From Meconema thalassinum (Eukaryota > Arthropoda > Insecta > Orthoptera > Tettigoniidae), in the NCBI GenBank assembly GCA_946902985.2, contig OX336393.1, positions 362,434,779 through 362,498,778 on the forward strand: a stretch of 64,000 bases of DNA, given 5' to 3'. The notes below the pieces were generated by a model. That model was not told the DNA's origin. It saw only the letters and a program-made list of their open reading frames with translations, and ran no database searches. Shown here one piece after another: positions 31,207-41,435 of the stretch (position 1 is the stretch's first letter; every line of letters starts with the position of its first letter). The position numbers were made by a program, and so were the translations under genes.

Positions 31207-32242
31207 TTTTTATTTTTTTAGGCTATTTCCGTTTCATAGACGACTACTTTAATTTTAAATAATATTTTAAAAAATCATTTTACATGTGTTAAGAGGGACA
31301 GATTTCATCACTGTTCTGCTCCTTAAAACAAAAGTAACTAACTGGTTTCAAAGCTATCTATAGATCTTTTATTTTGTTGAGGAAAGCGCAAATTCTGAAA
31401 TACAGTAAGGTAATATAAAGACCTCAGAATTTGTCGTGAAAAATGGAAATCATAAGATATTCAAGGGTGGGATGGGGGTGGGGGACGGAGAGACATCTCA
31501 AGCCAGATATGATACAACTTATGTAGCCCATGTGAAATGCGTTTCCTTTTTTCAAAAATGCATTTGTTCGGCTTATGTTATAGAAAAATATCGGTTTATG
31601 TGTTTTGGTCCTTTAACCATTGAATCTTATTGTGTGAGAAACATCAGTGGTAAGAAAATAAATTCCCTTCTTACCCATGGCTGCGTAAATAGCAAGAGCC
31701 AATAGGACAATCTCTGTCAGACAAAGTCAGATCTAGGGGGAAGTACGCAATAAATTGCTGCGGAGCCCATAAAGAGCTCAGAATGTATAGCTTTCTTAGC
31801 CGATTGAAGCCAAGAATGGCCATGGTGGCCGATTTTATCACTTCAATTTCATTTTATTACATTCTATTATTTTTCCCCTCTATTGAATATTGTATGTGTA
31901 TTCCGTTCATAAACAAAGCACTTCTACTAGGAGCGATGAGGTTGAAGAAATGGTGATAAAACTCTTTTCTAGACATCGATTGTCGATATTGTAACGCGGA
32001 ATAATACACCATGTAGACAAACAAATACCGTTCTTTCGCCTCCTAAATCTGACAAAGAGAATAGCACGGTTTCGATACGCATCAGAGCAATATTTTATAT
32101 TACGGATTTAGGATAGTGTCTGTGAACAGCTTGCTTGCTACTGCCTCGATGAACTCCTCACCTCTAGCCCAGTGGCACAGGCTGATACAACTGACGTAGA
32201 AGACTTCAACCTTATCTTTTATAAAAAATCGTTGCTTTTACA
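31207..32242. other. no gene recognised
   Basis: AT-rich. The plus frame 31436-31705 (89 codons) shows no motif. Nothing else is supported. Confidence 0.45.
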
Positions 32243-32243
32243 A

Positions 32244-32283
<40 letters not shown>

Positions 32284-32325
32284 TTCATCTTCTTCTTCTT
32301 CTCCATCATCTTTCTTCATCTTCTT
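32243..32325. repeat. (TTTC)n then CTT/CAT-rich simple repeat
   Basis: About ten TTTC units (32243-32282) followed by TTC/ATC-rich sequence up to about 32325. Confidence 0.92.
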
Positions 32326-32329
32326 CTTC

Positions 32330-32830
32330 GTTATGCCCCTTCAAAGAGTGCGTTTGAACTTATTAGTTTGCCTGATGGTTTTCGCTTTATTATTATCCCA
32401 AACTTTCTTCATGAATGCACTGTGTTGCACCTTGCGTTCTGTGGACCACTTTCTACCAGTTTTCTTCTTAGGTTTCTCCACGAATTTGTGCTTGCGTACT
32501 CTTGAACTAAAGGCTCCACGATTTTTCTAGGATATCGTTTGTGATATTTATTCCTTGGAGTTTCTTCTAGCCAGTTTATTTTTACCTTCATTGAGTTGAT
32601 AACTTTAGGCTATATGATATTTTGGTTAGTCTGTAGCTATCCACTCTATAAATATGGCCATAGAATTTCAGACATCTCTTGCTTACGGCATCAGTGAACC
32701 TGTCAAGTAAAGAATAGTGGTCTACTGTTTTCCTCTTAATCCACATTCCATTTCCTCTTGTGGGACGATACATTTTTCGGAGAATTTACCATTCTTGCTT
32801 TCCAGAGTGACCATCGAGAGATATAAAATT
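32330..32830 (-). mobile_element. LINE C-terminal remnant, minus strand
   Basis: Minus-strand frames 32773-32588 and 32591-32409 adjoin and read like a LINE C-terminus: SLLDRFTDAVSKRCLKFYGH followed by IYRVDSYRLTKISYS, then KINWLEETPRNKYHK. The RCLKFYGHIYRVD stretch corresponds to the common (R)LKxxGHxxRMD motif. There is a stop between the two frames and no RT core, so this is a short dead piece. The SINE tail fragment at 32935 lies to its right. Confidence 0.65.
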
Positions 32831-32934
32831 CTGAGGCGTAGAAAGCTTCCAGCAAAACAACTGTCTTGTAGTGTCATAGTTTTGCATTACGCGAAGTTTC
32901 CTTTTATATTTATAGTGTCTTTAGTGCTGCAGCA

Positions 32935-33090
32935 TACTAAACCAAAGGCCGCCTCCTTCCCAATCCTTACCTGCATTATAAACCCACTACTACAGACATC
33001 ACAATAACACTGGTTATAGGATAAATTCTACACACACGCACCCAAGTTCATGGGTATAAATGACTACGATGTACGAGCACCTCAAATGAA
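32935..33090 (+). mobile_element. SINE tail 1 fragment
   Basis: AGGCCGCCTCCTTCCCAATC, CTACAGACATCACAATAACA, CACCCAAGTTCATGGGTATA and GACTACGATG, ending CACCTCAAATGAAAC, then a CAA run. Confidence 0.82.
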
Positions 33091-33132
33091 ACATCATCAT
33101 CAACAACAACAACAACAACAACAACAACAAAA
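33091..33132. repeat. (CAA)n / (CAT)n microsatellite
   Basis: CATCATCAT followed by about ten CAA units and an A-run; it probably grew from a SINE 3' end. Confidence 0.9.
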
Positions 33133-34150
33133 AAAGAATCTTCAATTAGCTAATTTAATACATGATTGTGTTAATACGGCTTTGCATAAAAACAAAAACA
33201 CACACACCCTTACTTGTAGTCTACTAGAAGCAATACTATTCGTCCAGAGAGTGGTCTAACCATTCAATACTAACATACGTAAAATTTACGTGTATGAATA
33301 ATTTAACTGCTTAGAATTCCCTCTATATCTGTCCCCACCCTTCCATCTTCCAGCAGTGCTTTTACGGTTCTATGGTGGTGATGTCAATGCATTAGTTATT
33401 AATGCCAATCTGTTCTAGAGGCATCATAATGGACAATGGATTGACTGGAAACTATCCATGAGTTTAACAACATATTGGTTTCTCCATGACAATAACAAAG
33501 AGGTGGGGAATTCGATGTAGGTAATTTGTGTCATATCACTTTAGAGGGATTATAAAAACAACCTCATAAAAACCAGAGACAGTATAAGAGGCCGGAGAGA
33601 TTACGTACTGCTATTTACGTCAAAGTAAACGACTGCTTTATTTGTTGTATTTAATATGGAACTTAGCGTATTAAACTTCAAAGACCACTGAGGATTCAGT
33701 GTATATAAATAGTTTTACATACGAAATATATATTAATTTCAACCATTTAACTAATTGCTGCCTTAGCACAAAGTTCGTAATGTACGTAAATTTAACGTAT
33801 TATTAGTATTAAGCATCAATTGAATAATGTTAGTAACTTATTCTGGGGCTAATCTAGTAGCGGCCAATGGTTTCATCCAGACAATTGTCTAATCTAGTAG
33901 GGCCAAATGGATTTGTCACAGCATGGCCTTGGAAGAGTGCAGCGCAACTTTCCAATTAAATGAACTACAAAAAGCAATTTATGACCATTCGTAACTCACG
34001 AACGTATCTCGTACTTGAACACATGTAACTGCATCCGAACGTCACGACGCACTGTTTTAACCTCATAGAGGTGAGCATTATGGCAGCAATTCAGAACACA
34101 TCAAACAAATGAACATCAATGACCGTACGTCATCCGTGACGTCATCGACT
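33133..34150. other. no gene recognised
   Basis: AT-rich. A short local duplication, AATCTAGTAG(C)GGCCAA(T/A), occurs at about 33851 and 33892. It may include part of the mariner relic to the right. Confidence 0.4.
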
Positions 34151-34154
34151 TCAC

Positions 34155-34400
34155 TAAATAATTCCCTTTGACACGTAGCCTACGTAACACGATATGCTGT
34201 ATACTTGAGACAGGCATTCCATTGTGACGAATGTATTCCACGAATAAAGATGAAAGTTGCTGTTGGCACCAATGCATATCTGCATTCTGCACTTCGACGT
34301 CGGAGTGCAATTTTTGTCCCTTACAACATTCTCCAACGGTCCAAACAGATGAAAATCGAAGGACGCGATACCGGTATATCTGTCATTTCATCACGGCTAA
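34155..34400 (-). mobile_element. mariner-family transposase C-terminal relic
   Basis: The minus strand gives, in one frame, ASFDFHLFGPLENVVRDKN, matching the mariner PSDFHLFGPL box that includes the third catalytic aspartate. A neighbouring frame gives SDVEVQNADMHWCQQQLSSL then FVEYIRHN, and RRLRVKGNYLVK, matching the typical C-terminal arrangement of a WxxxQxxxFFxEGI stretch and RWDKCxxVxGDYxEK. A frameshift lies between the two near 34310. The upstream transposase and any TIRs were not identified. Confidence 0.75.
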
Positions 34401-34870
34401 CGTGGACCAATCCGTAACAGTGCTCTTTGACAAGCACTTTTCGCCCTATACAGCAACGATTCTTCAATTAATTAATCTATACTGCCTTGCAACCCTCCGC
34501 CATTTAAATCTGGAATATTGCTTGGTGGACTTGCTTGGACGGGTTCAGAAATTCACCAGCAATCTTGATATCTCCGAGCACAGCGCATGTATAATTCCCA
34601 CCTTAAGCAACAACACATGATTCGAACGGGCTTCAATGGAATACAACTCTACCATGCGACCAGAGAAGGTGGCGGCAACAATGTTGGTAGCGCCCTTAAC
34701 ACATGATCGGCAGCACAAATATCAACGAAAAGTCGATAGTTTGAAGAACTGTAATTACTTCAATCATTCAATTCCTTCCACGGAAAGTATGTCGTTCACA
34801 AGTTAATCAGGAGGACGTGTATTATGAGCTAATAAATAACTAGATACAGTAATTTAATTAATTAAAGCTT
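34401..34870. other. no gene recognised
   Basis: May hold more decayed mariner sequence on the minus strand; I could not follow it. The plus frame 34231-34620 has no motif. Confidence 0.35.
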
Positions 34871-34877
34871 TTTAGTT

Positions 34878-35052
34878 TTGTCTGACCGTTAATCATGCGA
34901 TCATGAGCCACGGGATCTCCATTTTACGTGGAATCCAAACCACAGGACATGGTATTTCACTTCGAAAATCGCACGTGCATTGACCGGGAATCGATCCCGG
35001 TCCACCTTGGTGAGAGGCCTACAGCTTGACCGATGCGCCACCACGCTCCCTC
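34878..35052 (-). mobile_element. SINE B, minus strand, near full length
   Basis: Plus-strand text: CTGACCGTTAATCATGCGAT, GAGCCACGGGATCTCCATTT, AACCACAGGACATGGTATTT, GACCGGGAATCGATCCCGGT (reverse B box) and GCTTGACCGATGCGCCACCA at the head end. Followed by a TTAA run. Confidence 0.9.
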
Positions 35053-35084
35053 ATATTAATTAATTAATTACTAAAATAAATTAT

Positions 35085-36345
35085 TAATTTATTATATGCG
35101 GATGATGTCATGTTAGCTAACGATACCCGTGGGCGCCTCGAACAGCAAGTACAAGAGTGGAAGATGCGTCTTGAAGAATTTGGGAAGAAATTGAACCTGA
35201 AGAAGACGGAATACCTGGAATGCGGGGGCCAAGCTGATGGCACGATCACTGTTGGTGAGGTTCAACTTAATAAAGTGACCCAAATCAAATACCTATGCCT
35301 ACTCACTCCTCTGGCTACGTCGCGACTGGGTAACCAAGAGACTCGGGATTTAGTTTCGGTGTGAAGTGATATTTGTCCCCTGTAACAAGATGTGCAACTC
35401 AGTAACCGCACTCTTAAGTATAGATCTTAGGCTGCGAATGGTCAGCGGATATGTATTTCCCATACTATTTTAGCCTATAGTTTTGAAGGGTGGACTCTAA
35501 CCTAGGCTCTTTGAGAGATGGTTAATTTCTCAGTTTAGGGGCTGCGACAACGCGGTCATGTAGCCCCGTGGACTTTGTGTGTGTGTAGAATCTGCTGATA
35601 ACCGTTGTTAATTGTGATGGCTGTATTAGTGTCTGTTATCTGTTTTTAATTCTAGCAAGGACTGCTGCAGGCATTCGATTTCAAGTAGTTCCAACTTTTT
35701 CTACCAAGCGCCACCATCAACGACCAACTAGTTCTGAACTTTGTCACTAGATGCCACTGCAGCCGGCTCCTGGTGACGAACGTTGGAACCAGAGAGCGTT
35801 AGTCAAATATAACCTATAATTTTGCTTCACACAAGTGTAATTAGTGGCAGGTTCTTTATCATGCCATAAATCTATGACTTGAGACCGCCGGCTTTACTTC
35901 CCTTCCGAAGGAAGGCATACTGAGGGATTTTTAATGCTCTTAAAATCCGACGACTTCAGCCGGGTTCGAATCCACGACCTTGGGCTTAGAAGCTCAGCAT
36001 GCTACCAACTACGCCACCGAAGCCGCTTTGAAATATGCTGAATACCTTCGAAATGTGGGTGTATCGGTGGATGTTAAATATCTCGTCGACCGAAAGAATG
36101 AGGAATAAAGGTGATGGGAAGATTAGGCTCAACTAAAAGACAGAAGTGTTCCTTTCTATCAATAAGCGGGAGCTTGACTATTTCGGACACGCGATGCGGA
36201 ATGAAATATACAGGATTCTACAGTTGGTGATTCAGGGTAAGATCTCAGGACAACGGAGACTTGGTAGAAGGCTGAACAATCTGTGAGACTGGTTGAGATG
36301 AACACAGTTATCCGCGTGGCCAGTGGCGACCCCTGGTTTTTATAA
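35085..36345 (+). mobile_element. LINE reverse transcriptase relic split by SINE C
   Basis: 35085-35375 reads LLYADDVMLANDTRGRLEQQ followed by VQEWKMRLEEFGKKLNLKK and TQIKYL: the RT catalytic YADD box and the thumb-side KTE and YL motifs. After a SINE C insertion (35515-36032), the C-terminal part follows at 36050-36345 with FEMWVYRWMLN-like text in one frame and INKRELDYFGHAMRNEIYRI, then LQLVIQGKISGQRRLGRR, in another. Several frameshifts and stops show it is inactive. About 140 bp (35375-35515) between YADD part and SINE is decayed. Confidence 0.9.
35515..36032 (-). mobile_element. SINE C with tail 1, minus strand, full length
   Basis: Reverse tail 1 begins GGTTAATTTCTCAGTTTAGG and GGCTGCGACAACGCGGTCAT, then AAGTAGTTCCAACTTTTTCT, TGCCATAAATCTATGACTTG and TACTTCCCTTCCGAAGGAAG. 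The head at the right end is GCCGGGTTCGAATCCACGAC (reverse B box) and CAGCATGCTACCAACTACGC with CACCGAAGCCGC. On the minus strand this gives A box TGGCGTAGTTGG and B box GGTTCGAACCC-like spacing. Inserted in the LINE relic around it. Confidence 0.93.
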
Positions 36346-36349
36346 TGTG

Positions 36350-37060
36350 TGGGACGTAATAAGATAGGCTGCTTATTAATCTAAGATAATTATTATAGCT
36401 GGGCTAAATTGAGATATTAGACTCTGTCTAATACTCTATTAATTGTTCAGTCGCACAGCACTATTACGAACACATTACACAATACAATACAATCGAATAC
36501 CACTTCACGCTGAAAACAGACATTCCATTTATCCGCGCGAAATCATAACCAATAATCCCGTAGTGTTGGTTTAAAATTAACGAATAGCGAGAGTTGAGTT
36601 TTTCAGTAAACGTCCTCCGAGAGCCAATAAACAGACCAAACCTACCCATTCCCCCTCAAGGGCAACACATACATTTCTGAAGCTATAAACATATGCTTTG
36701 AGGATGCAAAGCTTCCTTCCTCAGCGTTCTACTCCGGGCGGTGAATGTCACACTTCACCTATCTAGGGGTGCATGTACAATTAGTTGCAAGTACTGACAA
36801 TGACAGCGAGACAGAGCTTACCGCGAGGGCGCGCAAGGTAGCCCTAAATTTACGAAACAATTAATTAATTTATTTAAAACAGTTGCAGCTGAGAGCTGAC
36901 TGTACGATGATCCTCACATCCTACATGGAGGAACGCCACTGCGCGTGGCAGACTCCAAGACTAGAAACGCCATAATGTCCTCAAACCTTCGATAGAAGGC
37001 ACGGCAAGGAGAAGAAGATAATGTTATTGTGTTTTTTTCTTCTTTTCATCTTCTTTTCTT
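36350..37060. other. mostly unassigned; possible reverse transcriptase trace
   Basis: At about 36740-36900 the plus strand reads FTYLGVHVQLVAS and LTARARKVALN, loosely like the YLGxxI motif region of a LINE. I do not consider this proven. Confidence 0.25.
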
Positions 37061-37064
37061 AGTC

Positions 37065-37535
37065 GTTTACCCTCCAGGTTGGTGGAACCCACGGACTCAG
37101 CGAGGGAACTCACCACTACCGCCTCTACGGGCAGTGTCCTAGAGCTGGGAACATCTAATCGGAGTGGATACAACTGGTGAGGTGTGATTGGCACCGCGCC
37201 CAGGCGGCCTCACTTGCAAAGCGAACAGGGGCCTAATGAGGGAAGGTAATGGATGGTCAGGATGGATAGGCAAGGAAGAGGGAAGGAGGCGGCCGTGGCC
37301 TTGAAGAAGGTACCATCCCGGCATTTGCTCGAAGACGAAGTGGGAAACCACGGAAAACCACTTCGAGGATGGCTGAGGTCGGCATCGAACCCCCTCTACT
37401 CATTTGGAACACCCGAGGCTGAGTAGACCCCGTTCCAGTCATACCACTTTTCAAATTTCGTGGTAGAGCTGGGAATCGAACCCAGGACCTCCGGGGCGGC
37501 AGCTAACCGTGCTGACCGCTACGCTACGGAGGCGA
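37065..37535 (-). mobile_element. SINE, head D'' with tail 4, minus strand, full length
   Basis: The minus-strand head is CGCCTCCGTAGCGTAGCGGT, with CCTGGGTTCGATTCCCAGCT (B box 1). It is followed by a second tRNA-like B box, GGGGGTTCGATGCCGACCTC, then central GGTTTTCCGTGGTTTCCCAC, GCAAATGCCGGGATGGTACC and tail 4 (GAGGCCGCCTGGGCGCGGTG, CAGTTGTATCCACTCCGATT, CGCTGAGTCCGTGGGTTCCA). The same layout occurs on the plus strand at 39167-39663. Confidence 0.92.
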
Positions 37536-37536
37536 C

Positions 37537-37760
37537 ACGTTATTTGTTTTACGTCCCTTTTTACTACCGAGTCTTTTAGACAAGCCAAGGTGTCGGAAGT
37601 TTGCCACAAAGAGGATCTTTGTCGTGCCAGAAAATATACTGACACGCCTCCCTCACATTTGCGCATCCTCAAATGCTAGGTGGCTGCGCCAGGGTTCCAT
37701 TCTGCATCCTTGGACACAGCAGGCGAGAACTTTATCGCTGAGCCACGCAGCCAACCTTGA
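37537..37760 (-). mobile_element. SINE G, minus strand, with head
   Basis: The minus-strand head is GGCTGCGTGGCTCAGCGATA, A-box-like TGGCTCAGCG, then a degenerate B box AATGGAACCCTGGCGCAGC and the body GCGCAAATGTGAGGGAGGCG to AAAAAGGGACGTAAAAC. It abuts the preceding SINE. Confidence 0.88.
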
Positions 37761-37849
37761 GAGGAAGAAGAAGAACGAGACGTGATTTTACTTTTAGACG
37801 GATGTGTTCCAACAGAACATGCTCAGAAAATGATGTATCATGATTTTGC

Positions 37850-38365
37850 GGCTTCGGTGGAGTAGTTGGCAGCATGCTGAGCTTCTATGTCCAAGATCGT
37901 GGGTTCAAACCCGGCCGAAGTCGTCGGATTTTTTAAAGCGTTAAATTCCCTCAGTATGCCTTCCTTCGGAGGGGAAGTAAAGCCGGTGGTCCCATGTCAT
38001 AAATTTATGGCTTGAAAAAGAACCTTCCACTAATACATTTCTGCAAGCAAAAATTTGTAGGTTAGTTTGAAAACGCTCTATTAGTTCCAACGTTCGCCAC
38101 CGGGTGCTGACTTCGATTACATTTAGTAGCCACGTCCGCAGCTAGTTGTCGTGGATGGTAGCATTTGGTGGCGAAAGTAGGAGCTACTTGAAAAAAATTA
38201 TCGTCTGCAGTCCTTCAACCTGATTCACAGATAACACACAGTAATACAGCCATCACAATTGACACCGGTATTCCAGGCAAATTCTACACACACCCAAAGT
38301 ACGCGGGCCAACATGCCGCGTTGCTGTATCCCCTAAACTAAGGAACCGACCAACCATCATGATTT
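37850..38365 (+). mobile_element. SINE C with tail 1, full length
   Basis: Head TGCGGCTTCGGTGGAGTAGT with TGGCAGCATGCTGAGCTTCT (A box) and CGTGGGTTCAAACCCGGCCG (B box), body CCTTCCTTCGGAGGGGAAGT and GTTCCAACGTTCGCCACCGG, junction GGAGCTACTTGAAA, then tail 1 to CCCCTAAACTAAGGAACCG and ACCAACC. About 515 bp. Together with 35515-36032 it defines the full C plus tail 1 form. Confidence 0.93.
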
Positions 38366-38765
38366 TGAAACACCTTATATATTCAGTCTTTCTGCTAGAC
38401 ATAGCTGCCTGTCAACACACCGGTACTAACCTTATTCTTTCCCAAATAATATAACGGGCATATAAAGTCCATTTGAGAAACATGTACACGTAATAGATGT
38501 TGAGGGCAACATTTACTGCACTATGTGTCTACCTTACATATTACCCACTCGCCATATATTTCGCTGCTCGCCATTAATATTCCAGGCAGCTGTACGGTAC
38601 TTCCCCGGCGCGCCGGGGCGATGTATGGCGGCTTGCAGCTTGGCCCCTGCCCTACTCTGCGTGTCTCACGTGATACGCTAGGGCTCTGCCATCTGTTGCG
38701 ACACTCCCTAAGTAATCACAAAAGGTCGAGCGTTCCGTTACCTTCGTTGGACGGATTACAAATAT
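38366..38765. other. no gene recognised; GC-rich palindrome
   Basis: Contains a GC-rich palindrome CCCCGGCGCGCCGGGG (about 38605-38620). The 100-codon plus frame 38525-38827 runs into the hAT element and is not credible as a gene. Confidence 0.4.
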
Positions 38766-38773
38766 ATCTAGAC

Positions 38774-39828
38774 CAGAGGTTCCCAACCTGGGGGGCGTCG
38801 GGCTTTAACACGGGGGGCGTGAATTGATTTCTATTTTTGTCTTTAACTCGAATATAACAATTTTGTATAATAAACATTTTCGAATCTCTCCAAGTGATTG
38901 TCGCGCCGTCAATCGTTCAGAAGCACTGGTAATTGCCAACTGTCTGCGGAGCCGCGAGGTTGGAGGTGAAATAAGGAATTTGCTGTGTGGTAAGGAGCAA
39001 AATCAATCCTGAGAGCAGATGCGCGAACAAGACCAATCAACGCACATTTAATTGCACACATTGTGGACCTACTTGCGTTAGTGTAAACAATGATCATACG
39101 CGACATGTTTCAACTCACCAACGACCTTGTAGTTGCTTTCATTTTCCAGTATTATTGTTACATACATCGCCTCCGTAGCGTAGCGGTCAGCATGGTTAGC
39201 TGCCACCCCGGAGGTCCTGGGTTCGATTCCCGGCTCTACCAGGAAATTTGAAAAGTGGTATGAGGACTGGCACGGGGTCTACTCACCCTCGGGTGGTCCA
39301 AATGAGTAGAGGGGGTTCGATTCCCACCTCAGCCATCCTCGAAGTGGTTTTCCGTGGTTTCCCACTTCCTCTTCGGGCAAATGCCGGGATGGTGCCTACT
39401 GTAAGGCCACGGCCGCCTCCTTCCCTCTTCCTAGCCTATCCATCCCAATCTTCCTTCCCTTCCTATCCCTCATGAGGCCCCTGTTCGCTTTGCAGGTGAG
39501 GCCGCCTGGGCGAGGTGCTGATCACACCTCCCCAGTTGTATCCATCCCGACCAGATGTTCCCAGCTCCAGGACACTGCCCATAGAGGCGGTAGTGGTGAG
39601 TTCCCTCGCTGAGTCCGTGGGAACCACCAACCTAGAGGGTAAATTGACTAAATAAAATAAAAAATTGTTACATACAAGGTTTTATATTTTTATAATTATT
39701 CCATTAATTAGTGTTATTAGGTTAGAGGTTATAGAAGCAACAAGGGGGGGAGAGGGGGTAGGGAGGGGCACCATTACTATCCGTATCCGAAAAGGGGGGC
39801 GACAGTTGGCAAAGGTTGGGAACCACTG
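38774..39828. mobile_element. hAT-type MITE with 8-bp TSD, carrying a SINE
   Basis: The left end is CAGAGGTTCCCAACCTGGGG and the right end, reverse complemented, is CAGTGGTTCCCAACCTTTGC. This is the common hAT terminal sequence. An exact 8-bp TSD, ATCTAGAC, is at 38766-38773 and 39829-39836. Both ends have a GGGGGGCG run just inside. Without the SINE at 39167-39663 and its TSD copy, the element is about 545 bp and has no transposase, so it is non-autonomous. Confidence 0.95.
39167..39663 (+). mobile_element. SINE, head D'' with tail 4, dimeric tRNA-like head
   Basis: Flanked by the 13-bp TSD ATTGTTACATACA (39154-39166 and 39664-39676). Head 1: A box TAGCGTAGCGG and B box GGGTTCGATTCCCGGCTCTA. 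Head 2: GGGGGTTCGATTCCCACCTC. Then AGTGGTTTTCCGTGGTTTCC, GGGCAAATGCCGGGATGGTG, tail 4 (CTGTTCGCTTTGCAGGTGAG, CCCCAGTTGTATCCATCCCG, GCTGAGTCCGTGGGAACCAC), and an AAAT-rich end. It is inserted within the hAT element and is therefore younger than it. Confidence 0.95.
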
Positions 39829-40787
39829 ATCTAGACAGTCCGGTCCTCCCGCCATTGGCGGATAGAGCTGGTTATAAGTTAGTGAGTTATTGTTGTTGTT
39901 TCTTAAAGGGGCGTAACTACGAGGTAATCTGCCCCTAGCTGGTAATAATCGATGATGCGTTAATCGAATAATTTGAAAATATACGGAAACGATTAATCGA
40001 TTAATTGGCAAACCCAAACAATCGATTAATCAACTCAACGTATACTTAGTGAATCGGCTAAACGAAGAATCGATTAAGAGAAAAAACAAAGAATCAATTA
40101 ATAGGATAACTGAAGAATCGATTGATTGATTAATAGACACGAGATAAGAAAAGCAGTCATGAAAATGGTGCCAATGAGAGGTCATCTCGTAAGTTGAGTT
40201 ACGCTTATGTTCAGAATGAAATCTATAAATGTTACTTTTTGCGTAACTATACAAAGTTTCCTTCCTTCTTTATGTTAACAGTAACCAAATAAGAGTCGGT
40301 GACAGTGGAAGGACAAAAATCAATCAAATAGGGAAGGGTTTCAAAATAAAAGAAAAAACGAAGAGTTTTCAGCAACGATTTTGATTTCTTGTTCAATTTC
40401 TGTCGGGACAGGAACTCCCGGTAAATGTCACGGCCGCTTCATACCAATATTACAAATGCACACACTGGTACAGACATCACAGTGACACAGGTTAGCAGAC
40501 AAGTCTTACACACCCACGTAGACGGGGTTTGTTGCTTCTGGGAGAGCTTAAGGAAAAGTGCGAAGTACATAGAATAGTCGACAAAACAATAATCGATTAT
40601 TCGACCAACTGATTAATCGATTAAACCCACAATCAATTATCTAGTTGTGGTAATTAATCGAGTTAACTGTTTCGAATTAATCGATATCAGAAATTATTCG
40701 ATTAAATGTACCATCCCAATACGTTTTCCTTTGGCAATTGAGTAATTAAGCAGTGATATAGGTAAAAAAAGAAGATTGTAGTTTTAC

Positions 40788-40955
40788 GTGACCGTGAATC
40801 TTGTGATTATGAGCCACGGGACCTCCTTTTCACGTGGAATCCGAACCACAGGACATAGCATTTCACTTGCAAATCTCACGTGCATTGACCGGGAATCGAA
40901 CCCAGTCCACAATGGTGAGAGGCCAGCAGCTTGACCACTGTGCCACCACGTCCCT
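40788..40955 (-). mobile_element. SINE B in the left arm
   Basis: GAGCCACGGGACCTCCTTTT, GACCGGGAATCGAACCCAGT, GCTTGACCACTGTGCCACCA. It is the mirror image of 41247-41435. Confidence 0.9.
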
Positions 40956-41034
40956 TGAAACAGGTGAAACAGCTTTGTTGAACTATACTTAACCTTGTCT
41001 GTAAATAAGAATCCCGCGGTGCAACTTACCTTGA

Positions 41035-41170
41035 TAGGAGCTGCAGCAGGTCCGCAGATTGGAGGTTTGAATCCCGACGCTGACAGCGGTTATCCTGAGC
41101 GTGGTAATTCCACCGGCTTTCCCACATTCGCTCCAAGAAAATTGCTGGAATAGTCCTTAATTCAGATAAC
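41035..41170 (+). mobile_element. SINE I head in the fold-back spacer
   Basis: GATTGGAGGTTTGAATCCCG (B box), CGCTGACAGCGGTTATCCTG, CCGGCTTTCCCACATTCGCT. It matches the reverse complement of the 22655-22985 copy. Confidence 0.7.
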
Positions 41171-41246
41171 AGGTTGCACCGCGGGATTCTTTTTACAGAC
41201 GAGGTTAAGTACAGTACAATACAACAAAGCTGTTTCTCCTGTTTCA

Positions 41247-41435
41247 AGGGGCGTGGTAGCATAGCGGTCAAGCTGTTGGCCTCTCCCCAGGGTGGACTGG
41301 GTTCGATTCCCGGTCAATGCATGTGAGATTTTCGAAGTGAAATGCCATGTCCTGTGGTTTGGATTCCACGAAAAAAGGAGGTCCCGTGGCTCATAATCAA
41401 AAGATTCACGGTCACGTAAAACTTCAATCTTCTTT
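41247..41435 (+). mobile_element. SINE B in the right arm
   Basis: GGGGCGTGGTAGCATAGCGG (A box), ACTGGGTTCGATTCCCGGTC (B box), ATGCCATGTCCTGTGGTTTG, AAAAAAGGAGGTCCCGTGGC. This is the best-preserved SINE B copy. Confidence 0.93.

Noticed and set aside
30869..31252. 127-codon frame of alternating Phe and Cys and an overlapping Leu/Phe frame
   Set aside because: Both are translations of the TTGTTN hexamer array; a six-base unit cannot create stops once open.
36735..36960. Reverse transcriptase trace (FTYLGVHVQL)
   Set aside because: Too short and isolated; not enough motifs to call a LINE fragment.
41247..41320. Functional tRNA gene in the SINE B head
   Set aside because: A and B boxes are present but the copy is one of at least seven with a shared non-tRNA body, and the acceptor stem does not close by eye.
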